DNA of 64,000 nt, from assembly GCA_948467875.1 (NCBI GenBank), contig CAOKFZ010000001.1:125889-189888 (forward strand), read 5' to 3'. Both the position numbers and the translations under genes were made by a program. The stretch is from an uncultured Clostridium sp. (lineage in GTDB: Bacteria; Bacillota; Clostridia; TANB77; CAG-508). The notes under the pieces were generated by a model that was given only the letters and a program-made list of their open reading frames with translations, did not search any database and was not told the DNA's origin. Of the stretch, positions 40,045-49,528 are shown one piece after another (positions within the stretch are counted from its first letter, which is position 1; every line of letters starts with the position of its first letter).

Positions 40045-41148
40045 TTAATGTTTTCTTTTAAAATTCATCTGCATAATCGTACGATTTAAAGTATCATAAT
40101 TTCTCTCTTCAACCTGAGACTTCACTTGCTCAAGCGACAATTTTCCTTCTACATACAAATTCGCCAATGAATTAATCAAACCAATACTTCCTTTGTCAGA
40201 ATTTCCTTGTATTGCATCTTCAATTTCGGAAATATTAAATTTCTCTTTTCGAATGCAAGCAGCAATTGTATTATCAACTACCATAACCTCTGGCACTAAT
40301 ATCAACTCTTCTGTTTTTGGCGATTTCAATAATCTCTGAGAAACAACCAATTTCAGCAAATTTGAAAGCAAATTCTTAACCGAAGCTTGGTCTCTTACTT
40401 CATAAAAATTAATCATTCTATCCACAGTTTCTGCACAAGATTTGGTATGCAAAGTTCCAATTACCAAATGTCCAGACTCCACCATATCAATCGCTGCTTC
40501 CATAGTCGCCTTATCACGAATCTCACCAATAACCAAAATATCGCAATCTTCTCTTAGTGAATTCTTAACACCATCAATAAAACTTTCCACATCTTTTCCA
40601 GGTCCAACCTCTTTTTGCACAATAATAGATTTTTTACTTTTATGTCGATATTCCACAGGATTCTCCAAAGTCAAAATCTTTTTATTTTGCTTCATATTAA
40701 TCTCATCAATCAATGAATTCAAAGTCGTCGTTTTACCAGAATTCGTTTTACCAGTCACCAAAATCAAACCTTGTGGCTGATAAGTCATACTTCTTACAAT
40801 CTCTGGCACGCCCAGCGACTCAAAGGTTGGCAAAACATCTTTCACAAGACGCATCGTAAAAACGGGAACCTCATCCGAAAAAGAAGCATTAATTCTAAGT
40901 CTTATATTCTCAAAAACAAGTGACGTATCTAATCTTCTATTTTTCGTATATTCTTCATTTCGCTCCACATTTCCTCTGACAATATAATCATAAATATCAT
41001 ATAAAGCAGTTTCATCCAAGGCTTCCATTTCCTTAATTTCCACCAATGTTCTCGCAATTCTCAAAATTGGTTTCATTCCATTAATCAAATGAATATCAGA
41101 CGCATCTCTTTCCATTGCTTGTTTTATAATACTCTCTATTAATATCAT
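40045..41148 (-). CDS. pilT: Type IV pilus retraction ATPase PilT
   Basis: The 367 residues have Walker A GKTNSGKTTTLNSL, Asp box EYRHKSKKSIIVQ, Walker B VIGEIRDKATMEAAIDMVESGHLVIGTLHT and the N-terminal ASDIHLINGMKP. This order fits PilT-type motors that drive retraction; the typical AIRNLIRE region is not obvious. An AGGAGG site precedes the ATG. It lies between pilB and pilC. Confidence 0.9.
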   Translation of the reverse strand: MILIESIIKQAMERDASDIHLINGMKPILRIARTLVEIKEMEALDETALYDIYDYIVRGNVERNEEYTKNRRLDTSLVFENIRLRINASFSDEVPVFTMRLVKDVLPTFESLGVPEIVRSMTYQPQGLILVTGKTNSGKTTTLNSLIDEINMKQNKKILTLENPVEYRHKSKKSIIVQKEVGPGKDVESFIDGVKNSLREDCDILVIGEIRDKATMEAAIDMVESGHLVIGTLHTKSCAETVDRMINFYEVRDQASVKNLLSNLLKLVVSQRLLKSPKTEELILVPEVMVVDNTIAACIRKEKFNISEIEDAIQGNSDKGSIGLINSLANLYVEGKLSLEQVKSQVEERNYDTLNRTIMQMNFKRKH

Positions 41149-41182
41149 TTATTATCCTCCTATTTTCCTTTGTTCCTAATTT

Positions 41183-42805
41183 TTAGTATAAAGCCAATCT
41201 TTTATCTACTTCTTCCACAGTCGTAACTCCATCTAACACTTTCTGGAAAGCATCAATCACAAGTGGTCTGTAGCCTTGCTTAAGCGCCAAATCTCGAATT
41301 TGCAAACTAGAAGCACCTGTCACAATCAAATCCTTCATTTCATCTGTAATTTCCAATACTTCAAAAGCCGCAATTCTCTCCAAATATCCTGTATGATTAC
41401 ACATCTTGCAACCTTTTGTATCATAGGTAAATTTGCCTGTATAATCAAATTTCGTATGATATCTCTCAGCAAATTTGTTCATAAATCCTTTTTCTTCCTC
41501 TGTAAACTTTCTTTTAATCGCACAATGTGGGCATACTCTTCTAAGCAATCTTTGGGAAACCGCTGTTGCCAATGTACTCGAAATGTCGTAATCAGAAATT
41601 CCCATTTTTCTAAGTCTTGTAATAACCTCAATCGCATTGATTGTGTGAATGGTTGATAATACATAATGACCTGTTTGTCCTGCTTGAATAGCAATTTCCG
41701 CCGTCTCTAAATCACGCACCTCACCTAACAAAATAATATCAGGATCACTTCTCAAAATCGCTCTTAAAGCTGAAGCAAATGTTGATTTCTCATCAATTTC
41801 AATTTGGTTAATTCCTGGAACTCTAATTTCAACTGGGTCTTCAACTGTCGTAATATTAATTTCTGGTCGGTTCAAATAATCCAAAATACTATACAAAGTT
41901 GTTGTTTTACCTTGTCCCGTTGGCGCTGCTACAATCGTCATACTATTTCTTTTATCAAAACATTTTTTAAGTGCTCCTTCATCAGAAGGGAATCCTAAAT
42001 CAAAAATACTTCTCAAACCTTCATTTTTCTTAAGTAATCTCAAACAAAACTTTTCGCCATCAATCGTTGGCTGTGAAGCCACACGAATATTATAATCTCC
42101 ATACAAATTAATGCTACCATCTTGCGCATCTTGACGCTCTTGATACATATTTGAAATTGCTTTCAATCTTCCGATTAACTGTAACTGTTTCTCTTTCTCA
42201 AAATTAGCTACTGTAATCAACTCGCCATCCACCCTAAAACGAACTCTAATTTCATTTTCTAATGGCTCAATATGTATGTCACTCGCTCTTTTATCCATAG
42301 CAGAACGAATAATCGTATCCACCAACTTCGTAATATCGCCTGCGCTTACAATGGTTGCTTCTTCCTTTTTCTCAAGTGATTGAAGAACATTTTCAATATT
42401 GGTTTCAAATGTCAAAAACTTCTCCATCATCAAACCATTTTTCAATAAAGAAAGTCTCACTTCTTCAATTGCTTTATTATTAGAAGTATCTGCAAAACAC
42501 ACTTTGGCACGTCTACCAATCACCTCAAACAAAACTGCTTTACAAGTTTTAGAAATATTCAACGGCAAATATTTATTTTCTCTAATTTTAACATCATCTG
42601 TTGTCAAAATAATAACATTTTCCCCTAAAATTTCGCCCATTGCATCAATCAATTTTTTCTGTGGGCACAAATTCAAAATATTTAAAATATCCCCTAATTT
42701 CTTTTCTGGATGTTGCTTTTGGTACTCAATCGCTGTCGCAATATCCGTTTCTTTCACAACGCCCCTTCTTACTAATTCTACACCTATTGGAGTTCTTCCG
42801 TTCAT
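41183..42805 (-). CDS. pilB: Type IV pilus assembly ATPase PilB/GspE
   Basis: The 540 residues comprise an N-terminal MshEN domain (IGVELVRRGVVKETDIATAI), then the GspE core ASDIHIEPLE, Walker A APTGQGKTTTLYSIL, TVEDPVEIRVPGINQIEI, Walker B LLGEVRDLETAEIAIQAGQTGH and a four-cysteine zinc site (CPHC...CKMC). PilB powers pilus extension. It follows the large prepilin gene and precedes pilT. Confidence 0.95.
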   Translation of the reverse strand: MNGRTPIGVELVRRGVVKETDIATAIEYQKQHPEKKLGDILNILNLCPQKKLIDAMGEILGENVIILTTDDVKIRENKYLPLNISKTCKAVLFEVIGRRAKVCFADTSNNKAIEEVRLSLLKNGLMMEKFLTFETNIENVLQSLEKKEEATIVSAGDITKLVDTIIRSAMDKRASDIHIEPLENEIRVRFRVDGELITVANFEKEKQLQLIGRLKAISNMYQERQDAQDGSINLYGDYNIRVASQPTIDGEKFCLRLLKKNEGLRSIFDLGFPSDEGALKKCFDKRNSMTIVAAPTGQGKTTTLYSILDYLNRPEINITTVEDPVEIRVPGINQIEIDEKSTFASALRAILRSDPDIILLGEVRDLETAEIAIQAGQTGHYVLSTIHTINAIEVITRLRKMGISDYDISSTLATAVSQRLLRRVCPHCAIKRKFTEEEKGFMNKFAERYHTKFDYTGKFTYDTKGCKMCNHTGYLERIAAFEVLEITDEMKDLIVTGASSLQIRDLALKQGYRPLVIDAFQKVLDGVTTVEEVDKRLALY

Positions 42806-42896
42806 TTTATTTCTCCTTTCTTTTGTTCGTCTTTATTTCTATTATACAACACTTTCATTTTAAAATAAATATTTTTGATGAAATTACCAAACATTT

Positions 42897-43977
42897 CTAA
42901 TAATCCATTATAGGACCATATTGTGAATGATTTAAAATATAGCCATCTGTGTTTTGCGTATTTAAACTTGAATACAAAACCCACTTTCCTGCAAAATCTG
43001 TATTCGCCTCAAAAGAAATTCCTCTGCTGCCCCACGTAAACGATTGAGCGCTGTTAATATAATAATTTACTGTATCTGCATTATTTTCGTAAGAATTAAA
43101 AATCGGCAAATTCGTTTTCTTATATTTAAAATACGTTCCACCAAATAAATTCTCGCCATTTTGCACGCCAAATCTTGGAACCCAAACAAACGACTTTTCC
43201 CCATCTTGTAAAATCGATTTATCTGTCACTTTTTTGTTCACATCAAAATACGTATTATATTCACTCGCCTCTAAAAGCAACAAACGTGCCCAATTTTTAT
43301 TAGAATAACTATACCAAATTGGCTCTTTTTCCACGTCTACCAAACGATAACTTCCCAAAGCTTTATCATACGTGACAGGGCACACAATTTTAATGCCATT
43401 TTGCAAACTTCCTGCTGTCTCAGACACCATAACATACTCCATATTTGAATTAACAATTGGTCTGACATATTCATCAGAAAATTTAGGCGAATTGCATTCT
43501 CGAATGGTTTCTTTTTCTAGCACTTTGTTAAGCGCAACTTCTTTTGGCATCTGGTCTACTTTATATTGAATTTTTACATTGACTTTCTTCACAACATCAT
43601 AACTAGCATTTGGCTTTTCAAAAGAAATTACACATGTGTAACCTTTGGGAATACTCGTATCTAGCACTTTTGAAGTATCCGTTCCGACAATGGTATAAGT
43701 ATCTCCCACTTTTGTAGCATCGCCTTTATCAGCCAATAAATTCAATTTCGTTTCCACTTCAGAATAATAAGTTTTATTCATAGCTTCCAAAATATTGGTC
43801 GCCATTCTGCTAGCTCCTGCTTTCCTAGTGATTTCCACAGAATTCAAACTTAAATTGACATATAACATAGCAATAACACCTACAGTTAGCAAAATAACAA
43901 GCATTGCAATAATACTATCTGCAGCACTTATGCCGTTTTTGATTATTTAATTTCTGGTTTAAATTGCTTTTTTTCAT
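42897..43977 (-). CDS. Large type IV prepilin-like protein, +1 frameshift at CGG
   Basis: From ATG 43977 (GAGGATG site) the frame reads 14 codons to NNQK, then CGG (43933-43935) and soon a stop. Skipping the C gives GISAADSIIAMLVILL and an open frame to 42897, about 359 residues. The shift point is the glycine of the prepilin cleavage site (K-G / I-S-A), followed by the hydrophobic pilin helix. The C-terminal domain has FVWVPRFGVQ and NLFGGTYFKY. It is probably a minor or tip pilin, cleaved by the prepilin peptidase encoded upstream. Confidence 0.82.
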
Positions 43978-43989
43978 ATACATCCTCAA

Positions 43990-44766
43990 TTAAATAAAAT
44001 AATAATTTTCCACAAGTTTTTCCACAATTTGGTAAACAATTGTGGAAATTCCTATGATGTATCCACAGGGCACCTCTTGTATTGTTTGGTATTTTTTCCT
44101 ACCAATTATTTTTAAAAATCCTAGACCAAAAATACTCAAAATTCCTACAAAACCTATTGCCTTTTCTCCTAAAGCAAATAAAATATAACTTGCCAAAAGT
44201 AAAAGTTGTATTTTATAATTTGCTTTTTTCATAAATCGATTGATAACAAACAATGTGACAAACAAAATAAGATATATAACATATCTATGTATATTAATAT
44301 TTTTTACTATATATAGATATAGCATATACAATACTTGTGAAATCGCCCCAAATAGCAAAACGGAAGAATTGATTTTTCGGTGTTCTTTATCAATACCTGC
44401 AATAATCACTAATGTCACATATTGAAAAATAAAAGATAGAAAGAATTCTAGATTATGAATATCAAAAAAATTGCCATGTTTATTTAGAATTATGTACATT
44501 GTCACGAAAACAAGTCCTGATAAAATCTCTAAAAGGAAATATCGAATTCTAATTTTTTCACCGCAATATCTACATTTTCCACGTAAAAATAAGTAACTCC
44601 AAACTGGAAATAAGTCTAGCATTCCTAATTTATGGTTGCAGTTTGGGCAAAATGAATGTTCATGTGTTATGTCTTTTTTTAATGGAATTCGGTAAACGGC
44701 TAGTGTGAAAAAACTTCCAAAAAATGTTCCCATGATAAATAGAATAACACCTAAAAAAATCTCCAT
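43990..44766 (-). CDS. pilD: Prepilin peptidase PilD-like, second catalytic Asp not visible
   Basis: The 258 residues have the N-terminal GSFFTLAVYRIP and two CxxC pairs (CPNC, CRYC) of the PilD methylase-like domain, then membrane helices. The first catalytic aspartate is seen in AGIDKEHRKI. The second, normally in a GxGD motif, is not found: the corresponding position near KKANYKIQLLLL has no Asp. It lies between the pilin genes and the large prepilin, so a processing role is expected, but activity is uncertain. Confidence 0.8.
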   Translation of the reverse strand: MEIFLGVILFIMGTFFGSFFTLAVYRIPLKKDITHEHSFCPNCNHKLGMLDLFPVWSYLFLRGKCRYCGEKIRIRYFLLEILSGLVFVTMYIILNKHGNFFDIHNLEFFLSFIFQYVTLVIIAGIDKEHRKINSSVLLFGAISQVLYMLYLYIVKNINIHRYVIYLILFVTLFVINRFMKKANYKIQLLLLASYILFALGEKAIGFVGILSIFGLGFLKIIGRKKYQTIQEVPCGYIIGISTIVYQIVEKLVENYYFI

Positions 44767-44798
44767 ATCTCTCCTTTTATTCTTTCTTTTTTAAACTT

Positions 44799-44840
44799 AA
44801 GAGGTATACACTAATTTGTTAGAAGAAGTATATACCTCTT
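44799..44840 (-). other. Intercistronic hairpin after the second pilin gene
   Basis: Inverted repeat AAGAGGTATA / TATACCTCTT with a 22-base loop and no T-run; likely an mRNA-stabilising or partial-termination hairpin behind the major pilin genes. Confidence 0.6.
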
Positions 44841-44854
44841 GAAAATTGTTGTTA

Positions 44855-45307
44855 TTAATTCCAACTAATTTGTAAATCATTTCCTGTAGTTCCTGTTCCT
44901 CCTGTAGTATATGAAAGAGTTCCAGTAGCTATCTCATCACTATCGTCTCCTGCTCTTGCAATTTTTACTGATACACCAGTACCTGCATCATCAACTTTTA
45001 CAGTATAGTCTCCCATTAATTTAGATTTGCCTTTCAAATAAGCATTCAAATTTGCATACTCTCCTGTTCTATTTCCATTTGCATAATATCCTTCATACCA
45101 TTCCATTTGTAATTCTGCTATTGCCAATTCTCCACGCTCTTTTGCTGTTGCAATTTCATTTTTGTCTCTTGCGGCTACTGTTCTTGTCATAATTCCGTTA
45201 CTTCCTGCTACAAGTGATAATGACACACCTGCTAAAATTAACAATACGATAATTGTAACTACTAGAGCTACTAATGTAATACCTTTTTGATTTTTTAAAT
45301 TTTTCAT
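44855..45307 (-). CDS. Type IV pilin (copy 2)
   Basis: The 150 residues have leader MKNLKNQKG, then mature ITLVALVVTIIVLLILAGVSL, the class III-type N-terminal helix. Position 5 of the mature protein is Ala rather than the usual Glu. The remainder is a small Gly/Asp-rich globular domain. The first about 45 residues and the upstream ribosome region are almost identical to the next gene, so the pair arose by tandem duplication. It could be the major pilin. Confidence 0.9.
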   Translation of the reverse strand: MKNLKNQKGITLVALVVTIIVLLILAGVSLSLVAGSNGIMTRTVAARDKNEIATAKERGELAIAELQMEWYEGYYANGNRTGEYANLNAYLKGKSKLMGDYTVKVDDAGTGVSVKIARAGDDSDEIATGTLSYTTGGTGTTGNDLQISWN

Positions 45308-45356
45308 TTTTCATTCTCCTTTGTTTTTTATTTTTTATCTATTAAAAATAATATAT

Positions 45357-45830
45357 TTACTCAGTTGCAGCTTCTGTTCCTGGTTTAACTAAAGTCCAAC
45401 TCTTTATTGCTACTTTATTTAAATCAGCATTATTATTTGCATCTTGATAAACAAGATCTGCTTTAGCTAATACACCATCTTTTGTAGTGCTGACTTCAAC
45501 ATTAGTATTTGTAATTTTTAATTTATATCCTCCAATTTCTTTACCTGTCTTTGATGTTAAATATTGTTGTAATGTAGCATAATTACCAGTCTTATCTCCA
45601 TTTGCATAATATGCTTCATACCATTCCATTTGTAGTTCTGCTATTGCTAATTCTGCTCTTTCTGCTGCTGTTGCAGATTCATTTTTGTCTCTTGCATTTA
45701 CTGTTCTTGTCATAATTCCGTTACTTCCTGCTACAAGTGATAATGACACACCTGCCAAGATTAACAATACGATAATTGTAACTACTAGAGCTACTAACGT
45801 AATACCTTTTTGATTTTTTAAATTTTTCAT
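45357..45830 (-). CDS. Type IV pilin (copy 1)
   Basis: The 157 residues share the leader and helix of the neighbouring pilin (NQKG / ITLVALVVTIIV) and the motif ELAIAELQMEWYEAYYANG; the C-terminal domain diverges. Both have the same ATTCTCCTTTG-type ribosome region in reverse. Hairpins lie upstream (45882-45901) and downstream of the pair, consistent with high, separately tuned pilin expression. Confidence 0.9.
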   Translation of the reverse strand: MKNLKNQKGITLVALVVTIIVLLILAGVSLSLVAGSNGIMTRTVNARDKNESATAAERAELAIAELQMEWYEAYYANGDKTGNYATLQQYLTSKTGKEIGGYKLKITNTNVEVSTTKDGVLAKADLVYQDANNNADLNKVAIKSWTLVKPGTEAATE

Positions 45831-45881
45831 TTTTCATTCTCCTTTGTTTTTAAATTTTTATAAGTTTTCACTTATTTTTTC

Positions 45882-45901
45882 ATATGTTTATTGAAACATA
45901 T
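45882..45901 (-). other. Hairpin upstream of the pilin pair
   Basis: Perfect 8-bp inverted repeat ATATGTTT / AAACATAT with a 4-base loop, without T-run; candidate mRNA processing or stabilising element. Confidence 0.5.
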
Positions 45902-46006
45902 CTTCGAGCTCTAAATCTTGTTGCAAAAATTGTCTCACCCCTTTTCATCACTCCTTTCAAATCTATATAATTTATTTGTATATACTTAAATATAATTAAA
46001 TATATC

Positions 46007-46519
46007 CTACTTAGAATTTGGACTTTCAAAGAAAGTTCCTGTATTTGAATTATTTGTCGTGCCTGGTGTCACAGTTGTTGTATTATTTTGTGTCGTAGTC
46101 GTGTTATTATTCGTTGTTGGCTGACCTGTTGTTGTATTTGTATTATTGGTTCCATTTGAGGTATTATTGGCATCTGGCGTAGTTGTTGGATTTGTTGCTG
46201 TTGCTTCAATGCCATATTCAAATGGATTTGAATTTCCTTTATCATAATTTTTTTGTGCAAACATCGATAAATCACTTGCCTCAATACTATATGACTTGAG
46301 TGAGCCATTATCATTTTCTGTTGTATCTCCGCCATTGGTATAAGCAATTTCTTGCTTAATGGCAGTTGTTTTGCTATCAGCATTATATTCCTTGATTTCT
46401 GATGCTTTTATAGTAGAAGGAATATAATCATACATGCTAACTGCTAAGATTAACAATACTAATATTAACAAAATAATAAAAATAAATACTTCTTTCACAA
46501 TGTTTTTCTTGCTCTTCAT
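46007..46519 (-). CDS. Single-span protein with Asn/Thr-rich tail, pilus operon
   Basis: The 170 residues have a basic N-terminus, a strong membrane helix (VFIFIILLILVLLILAVSMY) and an extracytoplasmic region that ends in about 70 residues of Asn/Thr/Gly low-complexity repeats. No family is recognised. Its position directly after pilO matches that of pilP in other pilus operons, so it may be a lineage-specific alignment-complex partner. Confidence 0.7.
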   Translation of the reverse strand: MKSKKNIVKEVFIFIILLILVLLILAVSMYDYIPSTIKASEIKEYNADSKTTAIKQEIAYTNGGDTTENDNGSLKSYSIEASDLSMFAQKNYDKGNSNPFEYGIEATATNPTTTPDANNTSNGTNNTNTTTGQPTTNNNTTTTQNNTTTVTPGTTNNSNTGTFFESPNSK

Positions 46520-46533
46520 TTCTTTCCTCCTTT

Positions 46534-47307
46534 TTAATTTGCTTTATAAGTTGTATTGGTTGTTGCCGAATCAATTGTTTGTACTGCTGAATTAATCGCT
46601 TTTTCATCTGCTGTTACATTAAATGGATCACTATTATAACCTGTGCTTGAAGTGTTTGTTGTAGTACTTGAAGATGAAGTAATTCCACTTTCAATCAAGT
46701 CTTTTGAATTTACTTTTACTTCTTTTACTGTTAGCGTTACTTGCAAATCCTCGCCACTTTTTTGCATATCAAAATTATTAATTTCAAAGCCTAATCGATC
46801 ATCATCTTCTAGATTTTGAATAAAACTTGCTAAATTGATATATTTTCCTGTTGCGACAAATTTCAAATCACATACGATAAAGTCACTGGTTGAAGAATTT
46901 TGAATTGAACTTGCTGAAGTCGTATTTTTGCCAATATCCATTTTAATCAAAACGCCTTCCTCTGTCGCATAATTACCAATGATTGTCCACAAAAAGCTGA
47001 CATCATATGTGTCTTTGGAAGCAACTTGACTCACTAAATCCACATCTGGAACAAGTTCGTCATATTCTGTTTTGGCTAAATTGTAATTCTTGATTGCTGT
47101 TTCTAATTCTTCTTTTTTCTTATCATATGTTGCATTGGTTTTTAGTTCTAGATTTGCAACTGCCTGATTGAGTTCCTTGCTTTTTTGCTCCAATTGCCTT
47201 ACAGAAGCAATTTTAGAACGAATGGTTTCATTAGAACCAAAAACAACTTCAAAACAACCAAAAACTAATACTATTAAAATAATTGATAATGTTATTTTCC
47301 TTGTCAT
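46534..47307 (-). CDS. pilO: PilO-like pilus alignment protein
   Basis: The 257 residues have an N-terminal membrane helix (ITLSIILIVLVFGCFEVVFG), a coiled coil (VRQLEQKSKELNQAVANLELK) and a ferredoxin-like domain (IVCDLKFVATGKYINLASFIQNLEDDDRLGFEINNF in two parts), the PilO/GspM order. It overlaps the PilM-N gene by 4 bases. With PilN it forms the periplasm-side alignment complex in Gram-negatives; here it would sit just outside the membrane. Confidence 0.85.
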   Translation of the reverse strand: MTRKITLSIILIVLVFGCFEVVFGSNETIRSKIASVRQLEQKSKELNQAVANLELKTNATYDKKKEELETAIKNYNLAKTEYDELVPDVDLVSQVASKDTYDVSFLWTIIGNYATEEGVLIKMDIGKNTTSASSIQNSSTSDFIVCDLKFVATGKYINLASFIQNLEDDDRLGFEINNFDMQKSGEDLQVTLTVKEVKVNSKDLIESGITSSSSTTTNTSSTGYNSDPFNVTADEKAINSAVQTIDSATTNTTYKAN

Positions 47308-48941
47308 GGCAAATCTCCTTCTATCGTTACCTGAACAACTGTATCACTCTTTTGTCCTGGTGTTGATTTTACGTTTTCTAATATTCCATTTGTTGCAAGA
47401 ACTGCTTTAAAATATCCTAATTGTTCATATTTTTCAGCTTCTGCTTTAATCACAATTCGTTTATTGGTTGTATTTTGAATCGATGTTATCTTAACTTTTT
47501 TGGGTATAGCAAACATCACTCTGTTTAGCAAATTCGGAATTGCATCTTTTTCTATAATTCTTCTTGATGTCGTCGTATCTTCTGGCGGATTTGTGATTTC
47601 TTCAATCAAAGATTGATACGTTGTTGTTCTGCCAGAAATCAAGGAAATATCATTACTGATTTCCGTTAATTCCACATCTGCTTTGCTAATTTTCCCTGCG
47701 ATTTCATTTTTCTTATCTGTAATCTGTTTCTCAATTGTGTGACTGAATGCTGCAAACATCAAAGCAAGCATGACACATAAAACTGACATTCGGATGATAA
47801 TTTTGTCAAAACTTTGTAGGGGTGCTGAAAAATCCTCTTTTATATTTTTGCCAAAATGAACAAAGTAATTTTTGATGGTCCCTAAGTCAATATCTTGACT
47901 CCAAAGCGAATCGCCTTTTCCGCCTCCTGCTACTTTTGATTTAGAAAAATTCACTTCTTTGTTGACCATACCCAAGCCATCAAGAGCAAGCGCGATTGCT
48001 GAATTTACCTCAATATATTCTTTGATTGGCAATTGCATTTGAGCTTCATCCACAAAATATGGTTTCAAAATTTCACACTTCGCCTCTGGCATATAATCTT
48101 GAAAATATAAGTCAATGTTATTAATACTTGTTCCCAAACCTGTGATATATACTTTTTCAACACTTGAGAAAAATCCACTAATAATTTCTTTAGTTTTTTG
48201 CACAATTTTATATAAAATTCCAGTTACCAAACTCATATATTCATTGGTATCGCTATATAATTCTGATGAATTTTGAGTATATAACGTCATATTTTTACAA
48301 ACTTCATAGGATTTGGAATACGAATTTTCTACCTTATTAATTTCATCTAAAATGGTTCCCATTCCTTCATCTAAAACATCTATTTGATAAATTTGTCCAT
48401 CCACAATTGTTGTGATTTTAGTCTTGTCTTCAATGTTTACTATGGCAATATTTTCTCTTTCTTGAATGTTCGCCAAATTAACAATACTTGTCGAAATTGG
48501 TGTAATGGTATTGAGTTTGCGTCCATCAAAAGCCATTGATTTTTTAGAAATATCGTTTTTATTGACAATGATATTGAGTGCTTTTTGCTTATCCGCCTCT
48601 TTCTTTTCTTCCACTAACAAATAACGATGTTCTAAAGATTCGATATTATAATCTTTTTCGCTACACAACATTTCGTACTCAATTTTAACTGCTTTCTTCA
48701 TATCTTTCTTATTCAATAAAGCAGAAATCTGAAATTCCCTGTAGATTTCGTTAGACACATTAATACTGATTGGAACCTTATAACTATAAGTTTCATTAAT
48801 AATTCGGTTTAATGTTTGATCTAAGTCACCATCGTAAAAAACCATGTTATAATTTTCTACTTTTACGTTTTCTTTATCTTTTTGTAGTTTTGCATATTTA
48901 ATTATGTGATCCTCAATATAAATACCCAAACTGGCTTGCAT
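47304..48941 (-). CDS. pilM: PilM-PilN fusion protein
   Basis: The 545 residues join an actin-like PilM domain (LGIYIEDHIIKYAKL at the start, VNIEDKTKITTIVDG, YITGLGTSINNIDLYFQ) to a PilN domain: a membrane helix near 385 (MSVLCVMLALMFAAF), coiled coil and the small domain NLLNRVMFAIPKKVKITSIQ. In most bacteria these are separate proteins. It is the first gene of the pilus operon, divergent from dodecin. Confidence 0.87.
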   Translation of the reverse strand: MQASLGIYIEDHIIKYAKLQKDKENVKVENYNMVFYDGDLDQTLNRIINETYSYKVPISINVSNEIYREFQISALLNKKDMKKAVKIEYEMLCSEKDYNIESLEHRYLLVEEKKEADKQKALNIIVNKNDISKKSMAFDGRKLNTITPISTSIVNLANIQERENIAIVNIEDKTKITTIVDGQIYQIDVLDEGMGTILDEINKVENSYSKSYEVCKNMTLYTQNSSELYSDTNEYMSLVTGILYKIVQKTKEIISGFFSSVEKVYITGLGTSINNIDLYFQDYMPEAKCEILKPYFVDEAQMQLPIKEYIEVNSAIALALDGLGMVNKEVNFSKSKVAGGGKGDSLWSQDIDLGTIKNYFVHFGKNIKEDFSAPLQSFDKIIIRMSVLCVMLALMFAAFSHTIEKQITDKKNEIAGKISKADVELTEISNDISLISGRTTTYQSLIEEITNPPEDTTTSRRIIEKDAIPNLLNRVMFAIPKKVKITSIQNTTNKRIVIKAEAEKYEQLGYFKAVLATNGILENVKSTPGQKSDTVVQVTIEGDLP

Positions 48942-49230
48942 TTATTTTTCTCCTTTGACTTTAGATTACATTATATAATGTATTTATATCCTTAATCCAA
49001 AAAAAAGTCAATAGAATTATCGAATGTAATACAAATATAATGATTCTGTAACATTTTTGTAATATTTTGACATATTTTGTTACAATTCCTGTTGTAATTT
49101 TTAAATAATAATATTATGCCACTTTTCAAATTTTTCATACCAAACTTCAAATTGTGAAAATTTATGTATATTTCTCCTATTTTCGGAAAATCTAAAATTA
49201 TAACCATTTTAAAAGCAAGGAGGAAAAATT

Positions 49231-49473
49231 ATGAATTCAGAAAAACACATCAAAGTAACTGGATATTCAAATATTTCATGGAAGGATGCGATTGTAAAAA
49301 CAGTTGATGAAGCTTCCAAAACGATTAAAAATTTGAAAAGCATTACTGTTTTAGAACAACGTGCCAATATCACAGGAAATAAAATTGTAGAATATATGGT
49401 GGATTTAGACATTAGCTTTCAAATCGAACCATTTCAAATAGAGCAACCAACAGACGATACAGACAATATGTAA
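49231..49473 (+). CDS. Dodecin family flavin-binding protein
   Basis: Eighty residues; the first 65 match dodecin: HIKVTGYSNISWKDAIVKTVDEASKTIKNLKSI, then a strand-rich VEYMVDLDISFQIEP. Dodecins form hollow dodecamers that bind flavins. An AAGGAGG site precedes the ATG. It is 55 bases upstream of spoVAC in the same direction and may be co-transcribed. Confidence 0.88.
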   Translation: MNSEKHIKVTGYSNISWKDAIVKTVDEASKTIKNLKSITVLEQRANITGNKIVEYMVDLDISFQIEPFQIEQPTDDTDNM

Positions 49474-49528
49474 AATAAATTGGGTTGGTATTTTTTTCGC
49501 CAACCCCATCTTTTGAAAGGAGCGTTTT

